From Halanaerobium sp964649895 (lineage in GTDB: Bacteria > Bacillota > Halanaerobiia > Halanaerobiales > Halanaerobiaceae), in NCBI GenBank assembly GCA_964649895.1, contig CAZYRX010000003.1, forward strand, positions 1 to 64,000: a stretch of DNA of 64,000 bases. The letters run 5' to 3'. Position 1 is the first letter of the stretch. Each line of letters opens with the position of its first letter. The notes below the pieces were generated by a model. The model did no database searches, was not told the DNA's origin, and worked only from the letters and a program-made list of their open reading frames with translations. The position numbers and the translations under genes were made by a program. This document shows, piece by piece, positions 9,199 through 17,044 of the stretch.

Positions 9199-9759
9199 TT
9201 AATTCACCCCTAACTTACTTACTGGAATTCCTTTAATCTTTTGTTCCAAATTCTTCAACTCAAAGCTTAAACTACCATCTATAATGTAATCTTCTACTTT
9301 AAGTACAAGTCCACCGATAATATTTTCATTTACAATATTATTGATGCGAATATTTTTATCCAATATCTCTTTAAGTCTTTTCTTTAACTTATTTAATGCA
9401 CTCTGCTTCATCTTTACAGCAGATGTTACTTCAACATTTAAAACATTTTCTTCTTTATCAACATGTTTATTAAAATTGCTGATTATTGATTCCAATTGAT
9501 ATTCTCTTCTTTTTTCGATCAAAATATAGATAAAGTGCAGTACATCCTGATGCAGTTCTTCGGAAAATAATTTTTCTATAATATTTTTCTTTTCCATAGG
9601 CAGTATGCGCTGATGAAATAAAACCTGTTTGAGATCTTCATTTTCTTCAACGAGCTGCCAGAACTCTGCAAGAGCTTCTTTGAGCTCCATCAGGTTATCT
9701 TTTTCTTTTCCAAGCGAAAAAAGTGCATTACTGTATTTAGAAGCTACTTCATTTCTCAT
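9199..9759 (-). CDS. atpH: F1Fo ATP synthase delta subunit
   Basis: Delta (OSCP-type) joins the peripheral stalk to the top of alpha3beta3. The sequence opens with NEVASKYSNALFSLGKE and contains the conserved C-terminal part IIGGLVLKVEDYIIDGSL. The length of 186 is normal. The start overlaps the atpF stop in an ATGA junction, so the two are translationally coupled, which fits their joint use in the peripheral stalk. Confidence 0.95.
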   Translation of the reverse strand: MRNEVASKYSNALFSLGKEKDNLMELKEALAEFWQLVEENEDLKQVLFHQRILPMEKKNIIEKLFSEELHQDVLHFIYILIEKRREYQLESIISNFNKHVDKEENVLNVEVTSAVKMKQSALNKLKKRLKEILDKNIRINNIVNENIIGGLVLKVEDYIIDGSLSFELKNLEQKIKGIPVSKLGVN

Positions 9760-10256
9760 TGAATTTCACCCAGCTTCTCGGCATCCAGTTCATCAATAAA
9801 TTGATCAATCATCACCTGGTGCTTACTTTCGTCTAACTGCTCCTGGATTAGTTTATTTGCTGCAAGAACTGTATAAGAAGCTATTTGATCTCTTAAATCA
9901 GCCATAGTTTCTTTTTTGGCCTGCTCGATTTCTTCTAATTTTTTAGCTTTTACTTGTTCGGCCTTATCTTCAGCTTTTTGAACTATTTCTTTAGCCTTTT
10001 TATTGGCTCTACTCTCTGCATTATCTATAATTTCCTGTGCTTCACCACGAGCATCTTTTAATTTCTGCTCGTATTCTGCTTTCAATTCTTCTGCTTTTTC
10101 ACGCTGCATTTTTGCATCATCTATATCACCATTAATCTGTTCTGCTCTTTTATCAAGCATATTTTTAATTGGTGAATAGAGGAATCTCCTCAGCAGATAT
10201 AGTAAAATAAAAAAGTTTACTAACTGCCACAACATTGTTGAATTAATATTAACCAA
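9756..10256 (-). CDS. atpF: F1Fo ATP synthase b subunit
   Basis: This is the peripheral stalk subunit. One N-terminal membrane segment (LWQLVNFFILLYLL) is followed by a long charged coiled coil (about 30-150). I place the start at TTG 10256, 8 nt after AGGAGGTGA; the longer frame begins with a GTG inside that ribosome site and is unlikely. This gives 166 residues. It lies after a 260-nt intercistronic stretch rich in hairpins that separates it from atpE1. Confidence 0.94.
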   Translation of the reverse strand: MVNINSTMLWQLVNFFILLYLLRRFLYSPIKNMLDKRAEQINGDIDDAKMQREKAEELKAEYEQKLKDARGEAQEIIDNAESRANKKAKEIVQKAEDKAEQVKAKKLEEIEQAKKETMADLRDQIASYTVLAANKLIQEQLDESKHQVMIDQFIDELDAEKLGEIQ

Positions 10257-10268
10257 GAGTACATTCAC

Positions 10269-10516
10269 CTCCTGAGAGATAATCCAGACAGAAAAACTGT
10301 CTGAAATATTTTAAAATCGTATTTTCTTCCCAAACTTAAAATTTCAACTTATTAATTTCATGTCATTTGTATATAGAAAACAGTTTAAAGATTATTAAAA
10401 TAAATTAAACTGCCTGTGCTTGCTTACCCATCCATAAAGATGGGTTTTTAATCAATAAATACAGTAAGTACTATTAAGTCAGGAGATTAAATCTCCCGAC
10501 TTAAATTTAAACTTAA
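10269..10516 (-). promoter_or_regulatory. Structured intercistronic region between atpE1 and atpF
   Basis: Four inverted repeats occur in about 250 nt: a 15-bp imperfect stem at 10474-10504 just after atpE1, ACCCATC/GATGGGT at 10426-10445, CAGTTTAA/TTAAACTG at 10381-10412, and CAGACAG/CTGTCTG at 10285-10303 just before the atpF ribosome site. None has a T run in the minus direction, so they look like mRNA stability or processing elements that could set the high c-to-b ratio. Function is inferred. Confidence 0.6.
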
Positions 10517-10774
10517 CTATATTGTAAAGATTAAAACAATGGCAATAACCAGAGAATAAATACCGGTTGACTCAGCAACAGCCTGACCTAAAAGCATAGT
10601 AGTAATAATATTACCTCTTGCTTCTGGATCTCTTGCTACAGATTCAACAGCTTTACCAGCAGCATAACCCTGACCAATACCAGGACCAATACCTGCAATC
10701 ATTGCAAAACCTGCTCCTAAAAGTGCTGCTGCTCTAATTACTGTGTCAATTACTTCTGGTGAAAACTCTACCAT
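10517..10774 (-). CDS. atpE: ATP synthase c subunit with complete Na+ site (copy 1)
   Basis: This is the rotor-ring proteolipid of 85 residues and two membrane helices joined by the conserved polar loop (RDPEARG). The ion site shows Gln35 in GPGIGQG and Glu68-Ser69-Thr70 with Tyr73 in AESTGIY, the residue set and 33-residue spacing known from Na+-translocating c rings such as that of Ilyobacter. Glu68 is the essential carboxylate. The enzyme is therefore predicted to couple to Na+. It is separated from its paralogue atpE2 by the atpI-like gene. Confidence 0.95.
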   Translation of the reverse strand: MVEFSPEVIDTVIRAAALLGAGFAMIAGIGPGIGQGYAAGKAVESVARDPEARGNIITTMLLGQAVAESTGIYSLVIAIVLIFTI

Positions 10775-10812
10775 TATAATTTCCTCCTTTCGATAATAAA
10801 AAACAAAATTTG

Positions 10813-11220
10813 TTATTTATACTCATCAATTTGTCTTTGAAAAGTATCCTTAAGTAAATCAATAATAGACCACATGATAACTGTGAACTTTATCATAAAA
10901 AGTCCTACAGCAGCTGCCAAAAAATTTAAATTTGCATGTCTGGCAGCAGTAACCAATACCAAAAAATAGAGGGCATATTCTAAAAAGTACCTGTTGCGGA
11001 TGAATTTTTCTGCTGATTCTTCCTCCATGTTCAATGCCCTGATTATGTTATTATATTTTAATCTCAAAAGAAGAGTAGCAATAAGGAGCCCAAAAACAAA
11101 TCCCAGAGTTATAGCATATTCTCCAGCGATCAGTGAAGATATCACCGGCAGCAGAGAAATAAGATATGTTTTTTTTATAATTTCTATTTGTAACTTGTGT
11201 GGATCATCAATGTATTTCAT
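10813..11220 (-). CDS. atpI: AtpI-like membrane protein (ATP synthase I chain)
   Basis: A 135-residue protein with about four membrane helices and charged ends, matching the AtpI/UncI type that helps assemble the c ring, especially in Na+-type enzymes (family knowledge). Its usual place is the first gene of the operon; here it lies between the two c-subunit genes, which is unusual and supports a role tied to c-ring make-up. Similarity of AtpI proteins is weak in general, so the call rests on size, topology and position. Confidence 0.72.
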   Translation of the reverse strand: MKYIDDPHKLQIEIIKKTYLISLLPVISSLIAGEYAITLGFVFGLLIATLLLRLKYNNIIRALNMEEESAEKFIRNRYFLEYALYFLVLVTAARHANLNFLAAAVGLFMIKFTVIMWSIIDLLKDTFQRQIDEYK

Positions 11221-11286
11221 TTAATACTCCTTAATAGTAATCATACTTCTTTTAAGAAATTAAAACCTGAAAAACTTAATTTTTAG

Positions 11287-11544
11287 TTAAATACCATAAA
11301 TTAAAAAGATAGCAATAACCAGTGAGTAGATACCTGTTGAAGCTGATATTACCTGCCCCAAGAGCATCGTTGTGAGAATCGGACCTCTGGCTTCCGGCTG
11401 CCGTCTAACAGCAGATGTTGCTTTACCTGCAGCAAAACCCATTCCTATCCCTGGACCCATGCCTGCAATCATTGCAGCTCCTGCCGCGATATAAGAAACA
11501 GTATTTATAATTGTGGTGGCCACTTCGGGAGAAAAATCAATCAT
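11287..11544 (-). CDS. Variant ATP synthase c subunit lacking the ion-binding carboxylate (copy 2)
   Basis: An 85-residue c-type proteolipid that aligns without gaps to copy 1, with the same opening (DFSPEV) and polar loop (RRQPEARG). The key Glu68 is Ala (GCT) and Gln35 is Met; Ser69, Thr70 and Tyr73 are kept. It therefore cannot bind Na+ or H+ in the normal way, yet the fold and the F1-contact loop are preserved and the frame is intact with an AGGAGG site, so it is not a decaying copy. I use ATG 11544; the longer frame overlaps atpB. It may enter the ring as a non-translocating subunit or help assembly. Confidence 0.93.
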   Translation of the reverse strand: MIDFSPEVATTIINTVSYIAAGAAMIAGMGPGIGMGFAAGKATSAVRRQPEARGPILTTMLLGQVISASTGIYSLVIAIFLIYGI

Positions 11545-11566
11545 AGTTTGCCTCCTTTCTCCAAAT

Positions 11567-12226
11567 CTAAGACTTAGCAACTGAAATATAGGCAATAGCA
11601 ACCATTCCAAAGATAAGAGCCTGAATTGCACCAACAAAAACACCAAACCAGGCGTGCAGTGGTACTGGAATCAAGGCAGGTGCTGCCTGATAAATCAGAG
11701 TTATAATTATTCCCCCACCTACTATATTACCAAAAAGACGGAAAGAGTGAGAGATAGGTTTTGCTAGTTCTCCAATAATATTTATCGGTAGTAAAAATAT
11801 TACCGGTTCAGCAAAGCCTTTAATATAACCCCAAACTCCATATTCACGCATACCTTCATACTGAACAACTAAAAATACTACAAGTGCTAATCCTAAAGTT
11901 GTGTTCAAATCTCCAGTCGGATTTGCCAGACCGGGAACAACTCCAATTAAATTTCCGACTCCAATATAAATAAAGATAGTTGCGATAAAAGGAAGAAACC
12001 TCCAGCCTTCACCCGGCAGCATTGGCTCGATCTGCTTATAAATCATCTCTACTATCCACTCTGCTACATTTTGTTTGCCATTAGGCCTAATACTTAAATC
12101 AGAAGTTAAATACTTTGCAGCAGCAATTATAATTATTACAGAAAGCCATCCTACCAAAAGTGTATCAGTAACTGGAAGATATTCTTTACCAAATAGATAA
12201 AATTGTATCTGAGGACCTGGATTCAA
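11567..12226 (-). CDS. atpB: F1Fo ATP synthase a subunit
   Basis: This is the stator membrane subunit forming the ion half-channels. The essential Arg lies in SHSFRLFGNIVGG, and the last helices (LIFGMVAIAYISVAKS) are typical. The 219 residues contain five to six membrane segments. The start is TTG, 8 nt after AAGGAGG. It is followed after 22 nt by atpE2, so the variant c subunit is the first c translated. Confidence 0.95.
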   Translation of the reverse strand: MNPGPQIQFYLFGKEYLPVTDTLLVGWLSVIIIIAAAKYLTSDLSIRPNGKQNVAEWIVEMIYKQIEPMLPGEGWRFLPFIATIFIYIGVGNLIGVVPGLANPTGDLNTTLGLALVVFLVVQYEGMREYGVWGYIKGFAEPVIFLLPINIIGELAKPISHSFRLFGNIVGGGIIITLIYQAAPALIPVPLHAWFGVFVGAIQALIFGMVAIAYISVAKS

Positions 12227-12351
12227 TTCGCTTCCTCCTTTCTCTTTTAAATTTTAAAAATTCAAATTTAAAGCCTTTTTAATAAAACAACTCAGTTTAG
12301 ATAATCTATCAATATAAGTAATATTTATATAAATAATATCTCTAAATTACA

Positions 12352-12582
12352 TTATTTATCATTATCATCAAATGTGGACATCAAAAGATTGTAGACTGCA
12401 TAAAAACCTGCAGCAAGACCGGTAAGCAATCCTATTATTTGAAAAAGTAGATCAAAAGATAATAAATTATCAAGCCAGTATCCAAACCCAAAACCAATAC
12501 CACCTGAAACAATTATCATCAGACCAACCTGTGTAAGTAGGGCAAGTCCTCTCATGATTTGATTCCAATCTTCTCTTTTCAT
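12352..12582 (-). CDS. AtpZ/AtpI-type small membrane protein, first gene of atp operon
   Basis: A 76-residue protein with two membrane helices (about 13-36 and 45-67) of the small ATPase gene 1 / AtpZ type often found ahead of atpB. Such proteins have been linked to assembly or cation supply of the ATP synthase; the exact role is not settled. About 125 nt of AT-rich DNA separates it from atpB. It follows tagO and probably has its own promoter. Confidence 0.75.
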   Translation of the reverse strand: MKREDWNQIMRGLALLTQVGLMIIVSGGIGFGFGYWLDNLLSFDLLFQIIGLLTGLAAGFYAVYNLLMSTFDDNDK

Positions 12583-12603
12583 AATTAACCTTACCTTTGT
12601 AAT

Positions 12604-12632
12604 ATTTTAATATAGAATAAATAAATATGCAA
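12604..12632 (-). promoter_or_regulatory. Candidate sigma-A promoter for the atp operon
   Basis: TTGCAT, 17 nt, TAAAAT on the minus strand, about 20-25 nt ahead of the atpZ start. The match is moderate in an AT-rich stretch. Confidence 0.42.
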
Positions 12633-12685
12633 GTACTTTGTGAAAAAAAATACAATATGTAAATATTCAGACAATTACAACACGT

Positions 12686-13732
12686 TTAAGGACGACTGTC
12701 TTCTACTGATTGTTTTTCACAGGGCAGTTTTACAGAAAACAATCCTATTTTCTTGGCACCATAAATAACTGATAGTATAACCGCAATAAAGACAACTAAA
12801 GCATGATCAACTTTAAAACCATTGATTAAAGATGCGGTTATCCCGAGAAAAAAACTTATTATATAAATAGATAATACTGCTTGTTTCTGATTCATCCCTA
12901 CTGCCAGCAGCCTGTGGTGAATATGGCCGCGATCTGCTTCTCCAATTGGTCGGTCATTAACTACTCTTCTAAAAATTGCAAATGTGGTATCCAAAATCGG
13001 AACTGCCAGGGCCAGCATAGGCACAAAAATAGTTACAGCTGCTGCACTTTTTAAAGCACCAGTTATAGAAACTGCTGCAATTATATAGCCTATGAACATA
13101 GACCCAGTGTCACCCATAAAAATCTCGGCAGGGTTGAAATTATATTTTAAAAAGCCGAGACAGCTGCCTGCAAGTAATACTGCGAGCATTGCTGCTGCAG
13201 CCTGATTTTCCTGTAAAGCTACAACAAAAAGTGTCAGAACTGCAATAATCGATACTCCTGCTGCTAGACCGTCTAAACCATCTATTAAATTAATTGTATT
13301 TATTATACTTACTATCCAGAACACTGTAAAAGGTACTGCATAGATTCCGAGAAAAATAAAACCTCCAAATGGATTTGTAATAAAACTAATTGTTACACCA
13401 TAATAGATAAGTATTAGTGCCCCGATAATTTGTCCACCAAATTTAACAGGGGCTGACAATTCGAACTTATCATCAAGCATTCCTAAAAGAAGAATAAAAC
13501 TGCCGCCAATTAGAATTCCTTTGATGGTGCTGTTTAAGGGAAGAAAAAAGAACGTTGGCAAAACAAAGGCAAGATAAATAGCTGTTCCACCAGCAGTAGG
13601 TATAGATTCTGTATTGATTTTGCGATCTCCTGGATGGTCTACTAAATTTAATTTATGTGATATTATTTTAATAATTGGTGTGAAAATTAACGAAAATATT
13701 AAGCTGATTATAAAAGCCGCTAGATAAAGCAA
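12686..13732 (-). CDS. tagO: Undecaprenyl-phosphate GlcNAc-1-phosphate transferase (TagO/WecA type)
   Basis: Polytopic enzyme (348 residues, about 11 helices) that starts teichoic acid or other surface glycan synthesis by moving a HexNAc-1-phosphate to undecaprenyl phosphate. Conserved elements in order are GMLDDKFEL (Mg-binding DD), NLIDGLDGLAAG, FMGDTGSMFIG and DRGHIHHRLL; the last His-rich loop marks WecA/TagO rather than MraY. The start is TTG behind AGGAGG. It lies between upp and atp, as in Bacillus relatives. The sugar is inferred from the family. Confidence 0.9.
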   Translation of the reverse strand: MLYLAAFIISLIFSLIFTPIIKIISHKLNLVDHPGDRKINTESIPTAGGTAIYLAFVLPTFFFLPLNSTIKGILIGGSFILLLGMLDDKFELSAPVKFGGQIIGALILIYYGVTISFITNPFGGFIFLGIYAVPFTVFWIVSIINTINLIDGLDGLAAGVSIIAVLTLFVVALQENQAAAAMLAVLLAGSCLGFLKYNFNPAEIFMGDTGSMFIGYIIAAVSITGALKSAAAVTIFVPMLALAVPILDTTFAIFRRVVNDRPIGEADRGHIHHRLLAVGMNQKQAVLSIYIISFFLGITASLINGFKVDHALVVFIAVILSVIYGAKKIGLFSVKLPCEKQSVEDSRP

Positions 13733-13753
13733 TTTTCTTACCTCCTAACCAGA

Positions 13754-14383
13754 TTATTTTGTCCCGTAAAGTCTGTCTCCTGCATCACCTAGACCTGGAA
13801 CAATATATGCGTGCTCATTTAGCTTTTCATCTAAAGCAGCTGTCCAGATGTCTATATCAGGATGAGCTTCCTGTATCTGTTTAACACCCTCTGGTGCTGC
13901 AATTAAAACCATAAGCTTAATACTGCGCGGATTTCTTTTTTTAATGAATTTAATTGCTTCAATAGCTGTATTCCCGGTAGCAAGCATTGGGTCAACTACA
14001 ATTAAATCTCTCTCTTCAACATCTGTAGGAAGTTTACAATAATATTCAACAGCTTCTAATGTTTCTGGGTCTCTATAAAGACCGATATGTCCAACTCTTG
14101 CAGCTGGTATTAGTTTTAAAACTCCATCTAACATACCAAGTCCCGCCCTCAGTATTGGGACAATACCCATCTTTTTACCTGAAAGCATCTTGAATTTATC
14201 TTTTTTAATTGGTGTTTCAATTTCTACATCTTCAAGTGGTAGATCTCGTGTTACCTCATATGCCATTAAAGTTGCTATTTCATCTACTAATTCTCTAAAT
14301 TCTTTTGGTCCTGTATTTTTATCTCTAATCATTGAAACCTTATGCTGAATTAAAGGATGGTCCATAACATGTAATTCGCTCAA
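13754..14383 (-). CDS. upp: Uracil phosphoribosyltransferase
   Basis: Pyrimidine salvage enzyme converting uracil and PRPP to UMP. The PRPP loop VDPMLATGNTAIEAI and the C-terminal uracil-binding region YIVPGLGDAGDRLYGTK are intact; 209 residues is the usual length. The start is TTG, 9 nt after GAAGGGAG. Its place between ywlE and the atp operon is the classical Bacillus order. Confidence 0.96.
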   Translation of the reverse strand: MSELHVMDHPLIQHKVSMIRDKNTGPKEFRELVDEIATLMAYEVTRDLPLEDVEIETPIKKDKFKMLSGKKMGIVPILRAGLGMLDGVLKLIPAARVGHIGLYRDPETLEAVEYYCKLPTDVEERDLIVVDPMLATGNTAIEAIKFIKKRNPRSIKLMVLIAAPEGVKQIQEAHPDIDIWTAALDEKLNEHAYIVPGLGDAGDRLYGTK

Positions 14384-14513
14384 CTTATATTGCTCCCTTC
14401 AAAATTTATTAATTGATTAAATTATGCTTTATTTACAATATTTATAGCTGATACCCGATATTCCTTTTAAATATCCAAAGATACTCTTATTACTCTATTC
14501 TACTTAAGATAGC

Positions 14514-15002
14514 TCAGTCCTTCTCTTTGGGATTAAATTCTTTTAATTTTTGTAAAATCTTCTCTAATTCTGATTTAATCTCATCTCTTGTATCTCGATA
14601 AACCTCAAGAGATAATCCAAAAGGGTCTTCTATATCTTTGCCATTTTGGTTTTCTGCAAATTCTTTTAATGTAAAAATATTATCTGCTAAATCAGGATGA
14701 TCTAAAATCAAAATACGGCTGTGTTTGCGGCTCATTGTAAGTATAATATCACTCTTGTTTAGATCAATTGCTTCTATTTTCCTCGAAAGATGATCACTTA
14801 GATCTAGATCTAGTTCATTCATTACTTGTTCTGTTTTTTCACTTGCTTTTACACCTTTGATTGCAGAAACACCAGCAGATAAGATTTCCCAATTATCAAT
14901 TTCCATCTGCTCAGAATTATTAATCATCTCTCTTAATATATACTCTGCCATTGGACTCCTGCAGGTATTACCTGTACAGACAAATATAATTCTTTTAATC
15001 AT
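14514..15002 (-). CDS. Low-molecular-weight protein phosphatase, YwlE-like
   Basis: The P-loop CTGNTCRSPMAEY (C-x5-R) at the N-terminus and the distal DPFGLS general-acid Asp are those of LMW phosphatases. The Thr in CTGNTCRS is the residue that distinguishes YwlE-type arginine phosphatases from tyrosine phosphatases, and the neighbour sua5 is that of ywlE in Bacillus, so protein-arginine phosphatase is favoured. The start is ATG 15002 directly behind AGGAGGTG; the longer frame begins upstream of that site. Confidence 0.85.
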   Translation of the reverse strand: MIKRIIFVCTGNTCRSPMAEYILREMINNSEQMEIDNWEILSAGVSAIKGVKASEKTEQVMNELDLDLSDHLSRKIEAIDLNKSDIILTMSRKHSRILILDHPDLADNIFTLKEFAENQNGKDIEDPFGLSLEVYRDTRDEIKSELEKILQKLKEFNPKEKD

Positions 15003-15076
15003 CTCCACCTCCTGAATCTTCAGTTCTCTTTGCTTGATCATCCGCGGGGAAAGCCCACGAGAATTGCTTGCAGACT

Positions 15077-16183
15077 TTAACTTCTCTCACAAGCCTTATA
15101 GATACGGTTCATAACAGCCTCACCAATACCCTCATCAGATATTTTTTCTATATATATCTCTTCAACTTCCTGATTATTATCAAGTTCCCTGAGTAGGGCA
15201 TAAAGTTTTCTGCCCAGCTCTGCAGGGTTTTTTCTACCGAAAGTTTTTACTGCCTTAATGTTTTTTATATTTTCTAATTCAACTTTGCTTTCTCTAGATA
15301 TTATTAAGCCTATATTTTTATCTTCTGCCTGTTCTAGAACTTTTTTTAAATTATCCGGACTGAACAAATGAAGTTTTTTATCTGGTGCATAATGCCTGTA
15401 TTTCATACCAGGTGCAGGGGCAGAAGTTTCTCTATCAATTTTTATTGAACTTAATGCAACCTCTTCTTCCAGTAATTCCGAAATTTTTTCTCTGGTTATT
15501 CCACCCGGTCTTAATACCACAGCTTTATCGCTGCTTAGATCTATAACTGTTGATTCAACTCCCACTTCAGAACTTCCACCATCAAGAATCAGCGGTATTT
15601 TACCATTAAGATCACTGTAAACATGTTCTGCACTGGTTGGGCTTGGATAGCCAGATGTATTTGCACTTGGAGCAGCCAGAGCAAGTCCACTTAACTGCAT
15701 AACCGCCAGGATTAATGGATGTGCGGGCATTCTAACTGCAACTGTGTCCAGGCCTGCAGATGTTATATCTGGGACAAGACCACTTTTTTTAAAAATGATT
15801 GTCAGTGGACCAGGCCAAAATCTATCGATAAGCATCTGTGCCTTAAGTGAAATCCCCCCATCGACCAAAGAAGTCAGCTGTTTTTCTTCCCCAATATGAA
15901 CTATGAGAGGGTTATCCTGAGGTCTGCCTTTTGCGGCAAATATCTTCTTTACAGCTTCGGCGTTCAGAGCATCTGCAGCCAGTCCATACACCGTTTCTGT
16001 CGGGAGTGCAGCTATCTCTCCTTTTTGGAGAAGTTCTGCAGCTTTAATAACAGCCGGATCTCTTTTTAATTTTTTGAGCAGCTCCATACCTTTTTCTTTT
16101 AAAACTCTGCTGTTTAGTTCCCCAGAGTATTCAGCTTTGACGACTTCTGTCTGATATTCCATTTTATTGCTGTTCTCCTTCAT
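15077..16183 (-). CDS. L-threonylcarbamoyladenylate synthase (Sua5/YwlC)
   Basis: Makes TC-AMP from threonine, bicarbonate and ATP for the t6A37 tRNA modification. The YrdC domain (about 45-235: ALPTETVYGLAADA, KGRPQDNPLIVH, SANTSGYPSPT) is followed by the conserved linker APGMKYRHYAP and a Sua5 C-terminal domain. The 368 residues match the long two-domain form. The 5' end overlaps prmC by 20 nt, so both are coupled. An internal ATG eight codons in is also possible as start. Confidence 0.94.
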   Translation of the reverse strand: MKENSNKMEYQTEVVKAEYSGELNSRVLKEKGMELLKKLKRDPAVIKAAELLQKGEIAALPTETVYGLAADALNAEAVKKIFAAKGRPQDNPLIVHIGEEKQLTSLVDGGISLKAQMLIDRFWPGPLTIIFKKSGLVPDITSAGLDTVAVRMPAHPLILAVMQLSGLALAAPSANTSGYPSPTSAEHVYSDLNGKIPLILDGGSSEVGVESTVIDLSSDKAVVLRPGGITREKISELLEEEVALSSIKIDRETSAPAPGMKYRHYAPDKKLHLFSPDNLKKVLEQAEDKNIGLIISRESKVELENIKNIKAVKTFGRKNPAELGRKLYALLRELDNNQEVEEIYIEKISDEGIGEAVMNRIYKACERS

Positions 16184-17042
16184 GATTCTCCCTGTAGACT
16201 GCAGTAACTATCCTGTCATGGTCCGCATAGTCTTTTATTATTTTAAGATTATCCCAATTATCAGCAAAAAGCTCTTTTACTGCTTCAGCCTGGGAGCTGC
16301 CTATCTCAAGAAAAATCTTCCCACCATCTCTTAAAACTTTGCTGGATTGTGGTATTAATTTTTTGTAAAAGTCCAGACCTTCTCTGCCTGCCCTTAATGC
16401 AGTTTCTGGTTCTTTTTTTACTTCTGGAGGCAGTTCTTCCATTTCTGCATCTGATATATAGGGTGGATTTGATACGACTATATCTATTCCCCTGATATCT
16501 CTTTTGATAAAACCCTCGAGAAGATTACTGTGAACTATGCTCAATCGCTCTTCTAATTCAAATTTTTTAGCGTTTTTTCGGGCTGTTTTTACTGCTGATT
16601 TAGAAATATCAACCCCTACCACCTTTGCTTCTGGTAGATAATGGGCCAGACTCACCGCTACAGCTCCACTGCCGGTACCAATATCTATAATTTGAGCATC
16701 CTGAAGTTCATTATCTCTGCAGTAACTGATAATTTCTTCAACAAGGTTTTCAGTTTCCGGACGTGGAATAAGCACATCTTTATTCACGTCAAATTCGAGT
16801 GACATAAATTCTTTTCGACCTATTATATATGCTGTGGGTATTCTTTTGGCCCTTTTTTTTATTCTTTTTCTGTATTCTTCCAGTTCAGAACTTTTTAATG
16901 GATAATCAAATTTAACATATAAATTAATTCTCTCAATATCAAGCAAATCTGCCAGAAGCACTTCTGCATCCAGACGTGAGCTTTCTATTCCTCTATCTGA
17001 CAGGAATTTATCTGTCCTATTGAGAATTTCTTTTATATTCAC
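16164..17042 (-). CDS. prmC: Release factor glutamine methyltransferase PrmC
   Basis: Methylates the Gln of the GGQ motif in release factors using SAM. The N-terminal helical domain, the SAM site DIGTGSGAVAVSLA and the catalytic NPPYISDAEM are present; 292 residues is normal. GTG start behind GAGAAGG. It lies 2 nt after prfA, which encodes its substrate, and overlaps sua5. Confidence 0.96.
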   Translation of the reverse strand: MNIKEILNRTDKFLSDRGIESSRLDAEVLLADLLDIERINLYVKFDYPLKSSELEEYRKRIKKRAKRIPTAYIIGRKEFMSLEFDVNKDVLIPRPETENLVEEIISYCRDNELQDAQIIDIGTGSGAVAVSLAHYLPEAKVVGVDISKSAVKTARKNAKKFELEERLSIVHSNLLEGFIKRDIRGIDIVVSNPPYISDAEMEELPPEVKKEPETALRAGREGLDFYKKLIPQSSKVLRDGGKIFLEIGSSQAEAVKELFADNWDNLKIIKDYADHDRIVTAVYRENHEGEQQ

Positions 17043-17044
17043 GC

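Noticed and set aside
10426..10445. ACCCATC/GATGGGT hairpin with a T run read as a terminator
   Set aside because: The T run is on the plus side, where there is no gene to terminate; on the atp strand it lacks one.
12470..12655. 61-codon frame overlapping atpZ in another phase
   Set aside because: It shadows the 5' end of atpZ, which has the right size, topology and position.
15043..15059. GC-rich hairpin CGTGGG/CCCGCG at the sua5-ywlE junction as terminator
   Set aside because: No T tract follows, and the genes are closely spaced; it is at most an mRNA structure.
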